This document shows positions 35,114 through 45,900 of a DNA stretch of 60,698 bases, one piece after another. The notes beneath the pieces are model-generated. The model was not told where the DNA came from and made no database searches. It saw only the letters and a list, made by a program, of their open reading frames with translations. The first letter of the stretch is position 1, and every line of letters begins with the position of its first letter. The DNA comes from Clostridia bacterium. GTDB lineage: Bacteria; Bacillota; Clostridia; Christensenellales; Borkfalkiaceae. Where the stretch lies: assembly GCA_017507045.1 (NCBI GenBank), contig JAFWBP010000010.1, positions 1 through 60,698 of the forward strand. The letters are read 5' to 3'. The translations under genes and the position numbers were made by a program.

Positions 35114-36967
35114 TTATATCAGTTTTTCGTATTCATCATAGAGGGTTTCACTTTCGCGTTGCAGGGTCGCAAGCCGTGCGGTGATTTCGCGCACCTTCAC
35201 GTAATCGGAAGCGTATGTTATGAGGGCCTCATTAAGTTCTGCTTCCTCGGCCTCCACGGTTTCCAGTCGAAGCTCGATCTCGCGGATGCGGTTTCTTGCC
35301 CGTGCTTCTCGCGCACGTTCTTCTTTACTGCGGTACCCATCCGTTTTCTTCTCCTTAACTGCGGGCATGGGTGGGGGAGATGTTGCCTTCCGCGCCGAAA
35401 GGTACTCCGCATAGCTGCCTTTAAAGTACGTGAGCTTGCCATCTTCAATGGCGAAAATCGCCGTTGCGATCTGTTCAATAAAGCGCCGATCGTGCGAAAC
35501 GAAAAGGAGCGTTCCATCGAAAGCGATCAGCGCCTCTTCAAGCGATTCGCGCGCCGCCAGATCGAGGTGGTTGGTAGGCTCATCGAGAATTAAAAAATTC
35601 CCTTTTCTCGCCTCTAAAATAGCGAGCTCAAGCTTTGCGCGCATGCCGCCCGAAAGCTCCTTTACCGCTTTATCGATATCCTCGGAAAAAAGCCCTGCCT
35701 GTGCTAAGATCTTTCGCGCGTCCGTTTGAGAAAGTCCCACGTGCTGTCCCCAGAAGGCATCGAGCGTGCGCTCTTCAGGATCGAGATCGGCGTTCTCCTG
35801 ATCGTAATACGCCGTCTTCACGAGTCGTCCGAAGGCAACCTTTTTATCGCCTGAGAGCAAAAATTTCAACAGTGTACTCTTGCCCGTGCCGTTATCGCCC
35901 ACCAACGCACACTTCTCGCCGCGCATCACCTTTATTGAAGCATCTTTAAGGAGGGCTTTTTCGTCAACTTTGAGATCGAAGTGAAGCGCTTCGAGCACAC
36001 GTTCGTAAGGTTTTTCTTCCGTTTCGAAGAAAAAACGCGGTGGCTTAGCAGGCGGCGTAGGAGGCTCAAACAGCTCCATGCGTTCCAATTTATTCACACG
36101 CGATAGAGCGCTCTTTGCCGTTGTGGCACGAACGATATTCTTATCCACGTACGTTTGCAACTTCGCAATCTCTTCTTGCTGTTTTTCATAGGCGCGCAGC
36201 TCTTCCTTGTAACGCTCCGCTTTTAAAATCTTATACTTCGAGTAGTTGCCTTTATACGAAGAAAGTTTTCTGTGCTCAAGCTCAAGGGTGCGTGAGGTGA
36301 GGCGATCCAAAAAGTAGCGATCGTGGGAAACGACGAGGATCGCACCCTTGTAGGAGGTGAGGTATTCCTCCAGCCAAAAGAGTGTTTTGAGATCGAGATG
36401 GTTCGTAGGCTCATCGAGAATGAGAAGATCCGGCTCTTCCAAAAGAAGCCGGCATAATTTGAGCTTTGTGCGCTCTCCTCCAGACATGGTATCCACGTTT
36501 TGGTTGTAAACGCGCTCAAAACCCATGCCTCCGAGCACCGTTTTGATGCGCACTTCATAATTATAACTATCGCGCGCCGCTATTCTTTTATTGAGGCTTT
36601 CAATGCGCGCGGAAAGTGCGTTCATCTTCTCCGGTGCGGCACTTGCAAGTTCTCTTTGTACATTTCCGAGGTGGGAAATCAGCGCCTCATCTTCGCGAAA
36701 CACCTCCTTCATCGCACCGTACACGGTGGAATCGGATTGAAAGCCGCCCGTTTGCGCAAGGTAACCGATGCGAATGCCGCTCTTGCGAAACACACTTCCC
36801 TCATCGGGGATCAGCTCGCCGAGTATGAGTCTTAAAACGGTCGTTTTTCCCTCGCCGTTGCCACCTACGAAGCCGATGCGCTCACCCTCGTTGATCGTGC
36901 AAACGGCGCCCTCAATGGTGGGGGAGCCATCGTATCCGAAGGTGACGTTATCGAGTTGAACGAGCAT
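35114..36967 (-). CDS. ABC-F family ATPase with C-terminal coiled coil (YdiF/Uup-like)
   Basis: 617 aa. Two ABC domains: Walker A GGNGEGKTT with signature MSGGERTKL and LLILDEPTNHLDL, then GDNGTGKST with LSGGMRAKL and FLILDEPTNHLDL. A charged linker of about 80 residues between them forms the P-site-tRNA interaction motif. The C-terminal 70 residues (ERAREARARNRIREIELRL onward) are a coiled coil as in Uup and YdiF. Both ATP sites look intact, unlike the ABC-F protein at 4885. GAGG precedes ATG 36967. It probably acts on stalled ribosomes or ribosome assembly. Confidence 0.9.
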   Translation of the reverse strand: MLVQLDNVTFGYDGSPTIEGAVCTINEGERIGFVGGNGEGKTTVLRLILGELIPDEGSVFRKSGIRIGYLAQTGGFQSDSTVYGAMKEVFREDEALISHLGNVQRELASAAPEKMNALSARIESLNKRIAARDSYNYEVRIKTVLGGMGFERVYNQNVDTMSGGERTKLKLCRLLLEEPDLLILDEPTNHLDLKTLFWLEEYLTSYKGAILVVSHDRYFLDRLTSRTLELEHRKLSSYKGNYSKYKILKAERYKEELRAYEKQQEEIAKLQTYVDKNIVRATTAKSALSRVNKLERMELFEPPTPPAKPPRFFFETEEKPYERVLEALHFDLKVDEKALLKDASIKVMRGEKCALVGDNGTGKSTLLKFLLSGDKKVAFGRLVKTAYYDQENADLDPEERTLDAFWGQHVGLSQTDARKILAQAGLFSEDIDKAVKELSGGMRAKLELAILEARKGNFLILDEPTNHLDLAARESLEEALIAFDGTLLFVSHDRRFIEQIATAIFAIEDGKLTYFKGSYAEYLSARKATSPPPMPAVKEKKTDGYRSKEERAREARARNRIREIELRLETVEAEEAELNEALITYASDYVKVREITARLATLQRESETLYDEYEKLI

Positions 36968-36997
36968 ATTTTTTACCTCGCGAAACAAACTAAATTT

Positions 36998-37129
36998 ATG
37001 AATAGAGAAGATCGGCAGCTCGCAGCCGTACGCCGCCTGGAGGAGCAGCTCAAGAGCGCCTCGCCCTCCGATGCCGGAAAAATTGCAAAAAAATTAGTAA
37101 AATTGAAAGACCGTTGGTTGAATGAATAA
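36998..37129 (+). CDS. Possible 43-aa charged small protein
   Basis: An ATG-TAA frame divergent from the ABC-F gene encodes MNREDRQLAAVRRLEEQLKS and then PSDAGKIAKKLVKLKDRWLNE-like sequence, amphipathic and rich in Lys, Arg, Glu and Leu. It has no Shine-Dalgarno sequence and no promoter I can see. Its regular coiled-coil-like composition is the only support. Confidence 0.3.
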   Translation: MNREDRQLAAVRRLEEQLKSASPSDAGKIAKKLVKLKDRWLNE

Positions 37130-37171
37130 GAAAGGGGATTTACAGTACGCGGTCGGCTTGCTTTCGGTGGG

Positions 37172-38026
37172 CTACCACTCCCACTTTGGCACGAACACTT
37201 TCGAAGCACTCTCTTTTTCTTGCGTGTAGATCTCGGAAAACCCGAGCGCATAGGCATAGTCTACCACGCGGCCGTATTCCCGTGCAGTAACCTTGCGGTT
37301 GAGCTCCGGAAAATTTGCAATATCACCCAGCGGTGTATACTGCCGCATGATGGAGATCGGCGCGCCTTCAGGCAGCGTTTCATGCAAAAAGTCCAGCACC
37401 TTACGCGAATCGGAGGTGCAAGCGGGAAGCACCAAATGCCGCACCAAGATCCCCGAGCGCAGTTCACCGTTTCCGCCCCGCAGAAGGGGCTTTTTCGCCA
37501 TGAACCGAATAGCTTCGGCGGCAACCTCAAAATAGTCCCTGCGCCCTGTATAACGCGCAGAAAGCTCTGAAGAGGCAAACTTCAAATCGGGCAGCCATAC
37601 GTCGATAAACGGCTCGATTTCACGGAGTGCTTCAACCCTACAATAACCGCTCGAATTATAAACAACGGGCACCTTCGGTCGATAGATAGAGAGCGCTTCG
37701 AGTACAAGGTTTGAGACATGGTCACAGGTAACGAGGTCTAAACAGTCTGCTCCGCGCGCTTCAAGCTCTTCAAAAATGCGTGAAAGTTCATGCGGAGAAA
37801 CTTCTCTTCCACGTTCCGCACGCGAAACTTCGTAGTTCTGGCAAAATACACAGCGAAGGGAGCAGCCGCCGAAGAATACGGCGCCGCTTCCGTTTGTATG
37901 GCAGATGGGCGGCTCTTCAAAGGGGTGGAGGTAGTATTTTGCAACCGTCAGCCCTTTCACGCCGCACCGCCCTGCCGCGGTTTTTCTATCCGCCCCGCAT
38001 TGAAGGGGACAAAGCGTACAATGCAT
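37172..38026 (-). CDS. Radical SAM protein of the PflX (COG1313) type
   Basis: 284 aa. Resembles pyruvate formate-lyase activating enzymes. N-terminal MHCTLCPLQCGADR and AAGRCGV carry extra cysteines typical of the PflX group. The radical SAM motif is GCSLRCVFCQNYEVSR. DLVTCDHVSNLVLEAL, PVVYNSSGYCRVEAL and WLPDLKF are family blocks. The target protein is unknown. The N-terminal Cys motif begins at residue 3, so ATG 38026 is secure; it lies 6 nt after a TATAAT box, implying a leaderless mRNA. Divergent from metK, which supplies its SAM. Confidence 0.88.
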   Translation of the reverse strand: MHCTLCPLQCGADRKTAAGRCGVKGLTVAKYYLHPFEEPPICHTNGSGAVFFGGCSLRCVFCQNYEVSRAERGREVSPHELSRIFEELEARGADCLDLVTCDHVSNLVLEALSIYRPKVPVVYNSSGYCRVEALREIEPFIDVWLPDLKFASSELSARYTGRRDYFEVAAEAIRFMAKKPLLRGGNGELRSGILVRHLVLPACTSDSRKVLDFLHETLPEGAPISIMRQYTPLGDIANFPELNRKVTAREYGRVVDYAYALGFSEIYTQEKESASKVFVPKWEW

Positions 38027-38032
38027 ATGTAA

Positions 38033-38061
38033 ATTATACCATAAAACCGCTGAAATTGCAA
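38033..38061 (-). promoter_or_regulatory. Promoter of the PflX-like gene, giving a leaderless start
   Basis: TTGCAA (38061-38056), a 17-nt spacer, TATAAT (38038-38033), 6 nt before the ATG. It stands back to back with the metK promoter, the two -35 boxes 8 nt apart. Confidence 0.7.
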
Positions 38062-38069
38062 CGAATCGT

Positions 38070-38098
38070 TTGACTTTTTTCCGCGGCTTTATTATAAT
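38070..38098 (+). promoter_or_regulatory. metK promoter
   Basis: TTGACT (38070-38075), a 17-nt spacer, TATAAT (38093-38098). The leader is only about 40 nt, too short for a SAM riboswitch. Confidence 0.8.
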
Positions 38099-38143
38099 GG
38101 AAAAGTTCCCAAACTACGAAGTTCGAATGAAAGTGTAATGATC

Positions 38144-39307
38144 ATGAAACATTTTTTTACAAGCGAAAGCGTAACGGAAGGCCATCCCGATAAGGTTTGC
38201 GATAAGATTTCTGATGGCATTTTGGATGCACTCTTGGAGCAGGATGCGAATGCGCGTTCTGCCATCGAGTGCTGTGCAGCTTACGATACCCTGTTCATCA
38301 CGGGCGAGGTGCGTGCAAATGCCGATGTAAACTATGCTGAAATTGCCCGCCGTGTCATCAAAGAGATTGGCTACACAGAGGGTGGTTTTGCCGCGGAAAA
38401 GTGCAACGTTATCGAGCGCGTGCACGGTCAATCTGCTGATATCGCGCTCGGGGTGGATGCGTCACAGGAGAGAAAGGCAGGAGGGGATGAATTCGATTCC
38501 CTCGGTGCAGGCGATCAGGGCATGATGTTCGGCTACGCCTGCCGCGAAACGAAGCAGCTCATGCCGCTTCCCGTCGTTCTTGCGCATAAGCTTGCAAAGC
38601 GGCTTACCGATCTTCGCAAATCGGGCGAACTTTCCTATCTCCGTCCCGATGGAAAAACGCAGGTAACCGTTGAATACGAGGGCAAAACGCCCGTTCGCAT
38701 TGATGCAGTCGTTGTCTCCACGCAACACGAGGAGGGAGTTCCGCAGGAGCGCATTCATGCAGATGTGAAAAAGCTCGTGGTAAAGGAAGTGATCCCCGAA
38801 TCGCTTCTCGATGAAAATACGAAGTATTATATCAATCCCACGGGCAACTTCGTCATCGGTGGGCCGGAAGGGGATTCCGGGCTCACGGGCAGGAAGATCG
38901 TCGTAGATACCTACGGCGGCAGGTGCGCCCACGGCGGCGGGGCTTTTTCAGGGAAAGATCCCACTAAGGTCGATCGCAGCGCCGCATATATGGCGCGCTA
39001 TGTCTGCAAGAATCTCGTTGCGGCAGGCATCTGCGATGAAGTGGAGCTTGAAGTTGCATATGCAATCGGCGTTGCTCGCCCCGTATCCGTTTTCATTGAT
39101 ACCTTCGGCACGGGAAGGCTTCCTGATGATGCAATTGCCGATATCGTGAAAAAGGAATTCGATCTCCGCCCTGCGGCGATCATAAAAACGCTTGATCTTC
39201 GCCGCCCCATCTATTCAAAAACGGCCGCCTACGGGCACTTCGGCTTCCCCGAATTTCCTTGGGAGAAGTGCGATCGCGCGGAAGATCTGAAGAAGTATTT
39301 AATTTGA
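38144..39307 (+). CDS. metK: S-adenosylmethionine synthetase
   Basis: 387 aa. Makes SAM from methionine and ATP. Signature blocks: [20 protein letters not shown] with ATP-binding His, [12 protein letters not shown], the P-loop-like [13 protein letters not shown], and [22 protein letters not shown] 38144 gives the usual N-terminus; an ATG two codons upstream at 38138 is equally placed, and neither has a good ribosome site. No riboswitch precedes it, in contrast to the SAM-clan element at 1141. Confidence 0.97.
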   Translation: MKHFFTSESVTEGHPDKVCDKISDGILDALLEQDANARSAIECCAAYDTLFITGEVRANADVNYAEIARRVIKEIGYTEGGFAAEKCNVIERVHGQSADIALGVDASQERKAGGDEFDSLGAGDQGMMFGYACRETKQLMPLPVVLAHKLAKRLTDLRKSGELSYLRPDGKTQVTVEYEGKTPVRIDAVVVSTQHEEGVPQERIHADVKKLVVKEVIPESLLDENTKYYINPTGNFVIGGPEGDSGLTGRKIVVDTYGGRCAHGGGAFSGKDPTKVDRSAAYMARYVCKNLVAAGICDEVELEVAYAIGVARPVSVFIDTFGTGRLPDDAIADIVKKEFDLRPAAIIKTLDLRRPIYSKTAAYGHFGFPEFPWEKCDRAEDLKKYLI

Positions 39308-39368
39308 AAAACTGCCGAAGCCTGTGCGTGCTTTAAAGTTCGTATGGGCAGGCGGTTAAAATAACGTC

Positions 39369-39920
39369 ATGAACACAGAGAATCGGAGAAACGCTCCTGC
39401 TCGGGAGCTTGCATATGTTGGGCTCGCCGTTGCGCTCATCACCGTCTGTGCTTGGATATCCATCCCGATCGGTACAATCGCTGTAACGTTGCAAACGTTC
39501 GCCGTTTGTTTTATCGGCGCCTTTTTGGGCTGGAAGCGTGGCATTGCCGCAGTTGCCATCTATGTTTTTATGGGGCTTATCGGTATTCCCGTGTTCTCGC
39601 AATTCAAGGCCGGAGCGGCTGCGATCTTCGGCGCGACGGGCGGCTATATCCTCGGATTTTTCTTTTTAGTGCTTGTTCCCGCACTCTTAAAATGCATTCC
39701 TGTTCGGAACAAATGGGCGCGCACGTGCATGCTATGCGCGGGCATGGTAGCTGGGATTTCCGTCTGTTACGTTTTCGGTACCGTTTGGTTTATGGTCGTG
39801 TACGAATGCACGTTTTTGCATGCGCTCTCGCTTTGCGTGGTGCCGTACCTCATTCCGGACGCCGTAAAACTTTTCCTCGCCGCGATTCTTGCGGTGCGTC
39901 TGGAGAGATACATCAATTAA
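39369..39920 (+). CDS. bioY: BioY biotin transporter, substrate-binding (S) component
   Basis: 183 aa, six hydrophobic helices. ISIPIGTIAVTLQTFAV and the GATGGYILGF motif are typical of BioY, the energy-coupling-factor S component for biotin. It would rely on ECF A/A'/T subunits encoded elsewhere. The ribosome site is weak. No BirA operator was recognised in the 61-nt gap. Confidence 0.92.
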   Translation: MNTENRRNAPARELAYVGLAVALITVCAWISIPIGTIAVTLQTFAVCFIGAFLGWKRGIAAVAIYVFMGLIGIPVFSQFKAGAAAIFGATGGYILGFFFLVLVPALLKCIPVRNKWARTCMLCAGMVAGISVCYVFGTVWFMVVYECTFLHALSLCVVPYLIPDAVKLFLAAILAVRLERYIN

Positions 39921-39943
39921 AAAATCCTTTTAGGAGTTTACAT

Positions 39944-41128
39944 ATGAACTACAGAGAAGAATCGCTCAAACTGCACGGAAAGTGGCAGGGGAAGATCGAA
40001 GTTGTTCCCCGTGTGGAAGTTGATAGCCGCGAGAAGCTTTCGCTCGCCTACACACCGGGTGTTGCAGAACCTTGCCTTGCCATTCACAAGGATATCGATA
40101 AGAGTTTTGAGCTCACACGCCGCTGGAACACGGTGCCCGTAATCACGGATGGTACCGCCGTTTTGGGGCTTGGCGATATCGGCCCTGAGGCAGGAATGCC
40201 TGTAATGGAGGGCAAGTGCGCGCTCTTCAAGGCGTTCGGTGGCGTGGATGCGATTCCACTTTGCATCCGTTCTAAGGATGCGGAGGAGATCATTCGCACC
40301 ATCAAACTGCTTGCTGGCTCCTTCGGCGGGATCAACCTCGAGGATATTTCAGCACCGCGCTGCTTTGAAATTGAAAAGCGCCTCAAAGAAGAGCTGGATA
40401 TTCCCGTTTTCCACGATGATCAGCATGGCACGGCAGTCGTCACGGCGGCGGCACTTCTCAATGCGCTTCGCCTTGTTGATAAGAAGGTAGAGGATCTCGA
40501 AGTCGTGATCAACGGCGCAGGAGCTGCCGGAATCGCCATCGCGAAGTTCCTCTTAAAGCTCGGCGTAAAGAACGTTACGCTGTGCGATAGTAAGGGCGTT
40601 ATCTGCGAGGGCGATGAATCCCTTAACGCCGCAAAAAAGGAGATCGCCAAGCTCACCAACCGTAGGCATGTCCGCGGTAAGCTGCAAGATGCAATGAAGG
40701 GGGCGGACGTATTCGTTGGAGTTTCCGTTGCAAATTGCGTTACGAAAGAGATGATTCGCTCGATGGCGGAAAGCCCCATCGTGTTCACCTGTGCTAACCC
40801 CACGCCGGAAATTGCGCGTGAAGACGCCATTGAGGCAGGCGCTGCGGTTGTGGGAACGGGTTCTTCTGAGAAGCCTAACCAGATTAACAACGTACTCGTG
40901 TTCCCCGGCCTCTTCCGCGGTGCGCTCGACGTGCGTGCTACCGATATCAACTTCGAGATGATGCTTGCCGCTTCCAAGGCGATTGCTGCTTGCGTTGCGG
41001 ATGAAGAACTCAACCCCGATTATATTTTGCCGTATGCCTACGATCTCAAGGCGCACGAGGCAGTTGCAAAGGCAGTTGCAAAGGCAGCGGTAGAAACGGG
41101 CGTAGCAAAGCTCAAGCCTGCTCTCTAA
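39944..41128 (+). CDS. NAD(P)-dependent malic enzyme
   Basis: 394 aa, the short bacterial form without a phosphotransacetylase domain. Oxidatively decarboxylates malate to pyruvate. Motifs: LAYTPGVAEPC, GKCALFKAFGGVDAIP (catalytic Lys), ISAPRCFEIE, FHDDQHGTAVVT, the Rossmann VVINGAGAAGIAIAKFL, and CANPTPEI. AGGAG precedes ATG 39944; the long in-frame extension from 39452 is a bioY shadow. It could use malate from the class I fumarase encoded at 30787-32141. Confidence 0.94.
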   Translation: MNYREESLKLHGKWQGKIEVVPRVEVDSREKLSLAYTPGVAEPCLAIHKDIDKSFELTRRWNTVPVITDGTAVLGLGDIGPEAGMPVMEGKCALFKAFGGVDAIPLCIRSKDAEEIIRTIKLLAGSFGGINLEDISAPRCFEIEKRLKEELDIPVFHDDQHGTAVVTAAALLNALRLVDKKVEDLEVVINGAGAAGIAIAKFLLKLGVKNVTLCDSKGVICEGDESLNAAKKEIAKLTNRRHVRGKLQDAMKGADVFVGVSVANCVTKEMIRSMAESPIVFTCANPTPEIAREDAIEAGAAVVGTGSSEKPNQINNVLVFPGLFRGALDVRATDINFEMMLAASKAIAACVADEELNPDYILPYAYDLKAHEAVAKAVAKAAVETGVAKLKPAL

Positions 41129-41191
41129 GGGCTTGTAAAAGCAACACGCCTTAAATGAAATTTAATTCGCGGAAAATTTTCCGCGAAACGA

Positions 41192-41220
41192 TTGACTATT
41201 TTTTGGAAAACCCTTACAAT
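41192..41220 (+). promoter_or_regulatory. prs promoter
   Basis: TTGACT (41192-41197), a 17-nt spacer, TACAAT (41215-41220). A palindrome TCGCGGAAAATTTTCCGCGA (41167-41186) lies just upstream and may end the malic enzyme transcript or bind a regulator. Confidence 0.7.
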
Positions 41221-41267
41221 ATAGTTGCGCGGAAAAGCGCAAGAAAATTACATCGGAGGAAGGGAAG

Positions 41268-42215
41268 TTGATAACTCACGGAAACGAAATCAAATTGTTT
41301 GCCGGCAACTCCAATCTGCCTTTGGCGCGGACAATCGCGGCAAAGCTCAACACGGGACTCGGCGATGTCGAGGTAACGAAATTCTCCGACGGCGAGACGT
41401 CTATCCACATCTGCGAAACGGTGAGAGGTCGCGATCTCTTCATCATTCAATCGACGTCTACCCCCGTCAACGATAATCTCATGGAGCTGCTCATCATGAT
41501 CGATGCGGCAAAGCGCGCATCGGCAGGCAGAATCACCGCCGTCGTGCCTTACTTTGGCTACGCGCGGCAGGATCGGAAGGCTCGCTCGCGCGATCCGATC
41601 ACGGCAAAGCTCATTGCAGATCTGATCACGAGCGCCGGCGCTGACCGCGTTCTTACTATGGATCTGCACGCGGCACAGATTCAAGGTTTTTTCAATATTC
41701 CTGTGGACGACCTTCTCGGCGGTCCCACGCTCTATAAGTACTTTGCGGATAAGATCGATGAAGATACCATCGTCGTCTCTCCCGATGTTGGCTCGGTGGG
41801 GCGTTCGCGTAAGGTGGCAGAGCGCCTCGGCTGCCCGATGGCGATCATCGATAAACGCCGCCCCCGCGCGAACGTGATGGAGGTTATGAACATCATCGGA
41901 AACGTGGCGGGAAAGAAGTGCCTGCTTGTAGACGATATGATTGATACCGCCGGCACCATTTGCCAAGGTGCGCAGGCATTAAAAGATGCCGGCGCCACGG
42001 AGATCAAGGCATGTTGCACGCACGCAGTGCTCTCCGGGCCTGCAGTGGAGAGGCTTGCAAAATCGCCCATTGATGAGCTCGTTATGCTCGATACCATTCA
42101 GCTTCCGCCCGAGAAGAAACTTCCGAAATTTAAAATTCTCACGGTTGCGGATATCTTCGCCTCGGCAATTGAGAACGTATATCTCGATAAGCCGATGAGC
42201 AAGATTTACGATTAA
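41268..42215 (+). CDS. prs: Ribose-phosphate pyrophosphokinase
   Basis: 315 aa. Makes PRPP for nucleotide, histidine and NAD synthesis. Motifs: [32 protein letters not shown], the PRPP loop [12 protein letters not shown], and the flexible-loop KRR. Starts with TTG (41268) behind GGAGGAAGG; no ATG fits the conserved N-terminus. Single-gene unit with promoter and terminator. Confidence 0.97.
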   Translation: MITHGNEIKLFAGNSNLPLARTIAAKLNTGLGDVEVTKFSDGETSIHICETVRGRDLFIIQSTSTPVNDNLMELLIMIDAAKRASAGRITAVVPYFGYARQDRKARSRDPITAKLIADLITSAGADRVLTMDLHAAQIQGFFNIPVDDLLGGPTLYKYFADKIDEDTIVVSPDVGSVGRSRKVAERLGCPMAIIDKRRPRANVMEVMNIIGNVAGKKCLLVDDMIDTAGTICQGAQALKDAGATEIKACCTHAVLSGPAVERLAKSPIDELVMLDTIQLPPEKKLPKFKILTVADIFASAIENVYLDKPMSKIYD

Positions 42216-42224
42216 ATACAAATG

Positions 42225-42266
42225 CCGCCCGCTTGAAACGCAAAAGCCGCTCGCGGGCGGTTTTTT
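42225..42266 (+). terminator. prs terminator
   Basis: An 8-bp CCGCCCGC / GCGGGCGG stem and TTTTTT. Confidence 0.88.
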
Positions 42267-42340
42267 AATAATTTGAGATTGCAAAATACAGATGTGAGAA
42301 TTGTAGCGCAAAGCAATTCAACTCCGAAGGAGAAATCGTT

Positions 42341-42904
42341 ATGTACCTCATCGTAGGCCTTGGTAATCCCGAGGAAAAATATGCGAAAACCTTTCACAAT
42401 ATGGGCTTTCTTGCGGCAGGGGATGCCGCGGAAACGTTGCATACAAAATTCAAAAAGAAGGAATGCGAAGCAAGCGTTGCCGAAGCGTTCATTGCAGGCG
42501 AAAAGGTGATCGTCGCCCGCCCGCTTACCTATATGAATAATTCCGGAAGGGCAGTGAAACAGCTCATGAAAAAGTATAAGATCACGCCTTCCGAGCTCGT
42601 CGTTATCTACGATGATTACGATATTCCTAAGGGGCATGTCCGCATTCGTCCTTCTGGAAGCGCAGGAACGCACAACGGAATGCGTTCCGTGATTGCAGAG
42701 ATCGGAGCAAATGAATTTGCGCGGATCCGCATCGGCATTCGTGATGAGGCAGTGAATATTCCCATCATGAACTACGTGCTTTCCGAGATAAAAAAAGAGG
42801 ATTACGAGCTCTTTACTTTGGCAAGCAAGCGCGCTGCAGAAGCGGCAATTGCGCTCGCGGCGGGGGAGAGATTCGATCTTGTGATGACGAAGTATAACGG
42901 ATGA
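42341..42904 (+). CDS. pth: Peptidyl-tRNA hydrolase
   Basis: 187 aa. Recycles peptidyl-tRNA released early from ribosomes. Catalytic Asn, His and Asp are in GNPEEKYAKTFHNMGF and YDDYDIPKGHVRIRPSG; SAGTHNGMRSV is also conserved. AAGGAG precedes the ATG. It overlaps mfd by 4 nt (ATGA), the frequent pth-mfd pairing of Firmicutes. Confidence 0.97.
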   Translation: MYLIVGLGNPEEKYAKTFHNMGFLAAGDAAETLHTKFKKKECEASVAEAFIAGEKVIVARPLTYMNNSGRAVKQLMKKYKITPSELVVIYDDYDIPKGHVRIRPSGSAGTHNGMRSVIAEIGANEFARIRIGIRDEAVNIPIMNYVLSEIKKEDYELFTLASKRAAEAAIALAAGERFDLVMTKYNG

Positions 42905-45900
42905 AAGGCTTTTTCTCGTTTGAACAATTGGGCGGAGAATATCCGATGCTCGGCGCCGATCTCCACAACGGAGTTCCCGTTGCGGCGTTCGGCGTTTCCG
43001 ATCCCCAGAAATATCTCATCTGTGCGCTCGCCGAAGGGCGGGCTCTTTACGTTGCCGCAGATGCACTCAGTGCGCAGCGTGCACGGGATGCGATCGCCAC
43101 GCTCTCAGGCAAGCGCGTTGCGCTGCTTGCGGCTAAGGATGAAGTTCTCACATACCGCAAAGCAGGCTCAAAGGAGGCGCTCTTCCGCCGCCTCACGGCG
43201 CTGTGGGAGTGGGAGTGCGGCGCGGAAGTTCTCGTTGCGGATATTGAAGCGCTCGTTCAGCTCGTGCCGAGGCGCGTTCCCGTGTTTCACCTGGAAGTGG
43301 GCGGCGAAGCAGATATGCGCGCGCTTGTGGAAGCGCTCGTAAGGGCAGGCTACACGCGCGAATACACGGTAGATGGCAAGGGCGCATTTTCCGTTCGCGG
43401 AGATATTCTTGATATTTTCCCCATAAACAGCGAGCACCCCGTGCGCATCGATTTTTTTGGCGACGAGGTGGAGGCAATTAAGCCGTACGATGAAGTAACC
43501 GCCGAGCGCTACCCTTTAATTCCTGCCATTGATATTGTAGGTGCGGCAGACGTTGTCCTCGCGGAAGGGGAAGAGGAACACGTGCGCGACTTCCTTGATG
43601 CGGAACTTAAGCGCGCGAAGAGCGCAGAGGCATATTCGCGCATGCAGACGATCGCCGGCGACGTGCTTGCCTGCGGCTGTCAAAATGATTTTATTCTGCC
43701 GCTTCTGAAAAATGCGGCGAACGTTTTCGAGCTTTTACCGCGCGAAACGCTCGTAATATTCGATGAATGCAAGCTCATTCGCGATAAGCTCGAGGGGCTA
43801 TACTCTGAGCATACACAGCGCCATAAGCTCCTTACAGAGGGTGGGGAGGCGATGCCCTTCTCGCTTGGGCAATACGTTCCTCAAGAGCGCTTGCAATCGT
43901 TCACCGATCGAAGGTGCCTCGCCCTGCAAACGTTTGCAGGTAATATCGGGTTCTTTAATCCGATGAAGATTTATAACTTCACTGCGGCACCGGCTAGGCG
44001 GTATTTAAATTCTCTTCCCGAGCTGTTCACCGATATCAAGGCATGGCGAAAAACGGGGTATCGCGTGCTCATCTATTGCGGCACTTCAGAGCGTGCCGAA
44101 AAGGTGGAAGATGCGCTTTCCGAAGAGGGAATCGCGTACATGGTACCACCGAAACGACTCAACGAATTCAAAGGCGTTGCCGCCCTTTCCCAAACCTTGG
44201 CGAGTGGATTTCTTTTGCACGAGTGCAAACTCGCCGTGATCGGAACAAGCGATCTTTTTACGAAGGCAGCGAATACGCGGCGCATCAAGCGGAGGCGGGG
44301 AGATCTGTTTTTTGCTCCTGAGGTGGGCGATTACGCAGTGCACGAAACGCACGGCGTGGGGCGCATCACGGGCACGCAGAAGATTGAAACGACGGACGGA
44401 ATCAAGGAATACGTTGCACTCGAATATCGCGGCGGCGACGTGTTGTACGTCCCCGTTGAGCAGATGGACGTCCTCTCAAAATATATGGGCGGAGACAATC
44501 CCACGCTCTCCAAGATCGGCGGCGGGGAGTTTGAGCGCGTAAAAGCGCGTGTTCGTGCTTCACTCAAAAAGATGGCGTTCGATCTCAAAGCGCTCTATGC
44601 AGAGCGGCAGGAACAGCGCGGCTATGCCTTTCCCGAATTTACGGAGGAGATGGAAGAGTTCGAGGCGGCGTTTCCATTTGAAGAAACAGCTGATCAGCTT
44701 CAATCCATTGCCGAAATAAAAGCGGATATGTGCTCTGAGAAGGTGATGGATCGCCTGCTGTGCGGCGACGTCGGCTTCGGCAAAACGGAAGTAGCGCTTC
44801 GCGCCGCTTACCTTTGCATTCTCGCGGGGCGGCAAGTTGCCCTCATGTGCCCGAGCACCGTCCTTTCCGAACAGCACTATCGCACTGCTTTAGAGCGAAT
44901 GGGGGAGTTTGGCGTACGGATTGCCGCCCTCAACCGTTTCCGCACCGAGCGTGAGATTCGGGAAACGCTTGCCGCCCTTGCAAACGGAAAAATCGATCTC
45001 GTCGTCGGCACGCACCGTATGCTTTCAAACGATGTGCAATTTCGCGATCTCGGTCTCCTTCTTTTAGATGAAGAGCAACGCTTCGGCGTGGAACACAAGG
45101 AAAAAATCAAAAACGTAAAACGCAACGTAGATTGCCTCACCATGACGGCTACTCCCATTCCGCGCACTTTGCACCTCTCCCTCTCGGGGATTCGCGATAT
45201 CTCAACCATTCAAACGCCTCCAAGCGCTCGGCTTCCCGTGCAGACGTACGTTGCCGAAGAGACTGAAACGCTCATCCGCGATGCCTGTGTGCGCGAAATT
45301 GCGCGAAGGGGGCAGGTATTCCTTCTCTATAACCGCGTGGAAACCATTCACGCATTCGCAAAGCGCCTCACGGAAATTGTACCAGAGGCGCGCGTCACCG
45401 TCGCCCACGGCAGAATGGATCGCGCCGCTCTCGAAAAGAACGTTTTCGGCTTCTACCGTGGGGAATACGACGTGCTCGTTACCACAACAATCATTGAAAA
45501 CGGCATCGATCTTCCCAATGCGAATACCCTTATTGCCATTGATTCCGATCGCCTCGGCATCTCTCAGCTATATCAGCTTCGTGGGCGAGTAGGGCGTGGC
45601 ACGAGGCTTGCTCACGCCTATTTCACCTACAAACCCGAACGGGTGATGACGGCGAACGCCGCCGAGCGCCTTAAAGCGATCATGCAATTCACCGAGCTGG
45701 GTTCCGGCTTCCGCATTGCAATGCGCGATCTTGAGATTCGCGGCGCGGGCAACGTTTTGGGCGCAGAACAGCACGGCCACATGGATAAGGTGGGCTATGA
45801 GCTGTATGCCAAGATCCTTAAAGAGGAGCTTACGGGAGAGCGTTCGGAAACCGTTGATCTTGATATCAAGGCAACGGCGTTCATTCCCGAGAGCTACGTG

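Noticed and set aside
38099..38143. SAM riboswitch before metK
   Set aside because: The leader is about 40 nt with none of the conserved aptamer blocks.
39452..39943. Long N-terminal extension of the malic enzyme
   Set aside because: It lies in another frame of bioY; the ATG at 39944 has a strong ribosome site and gives the family N-terminus.
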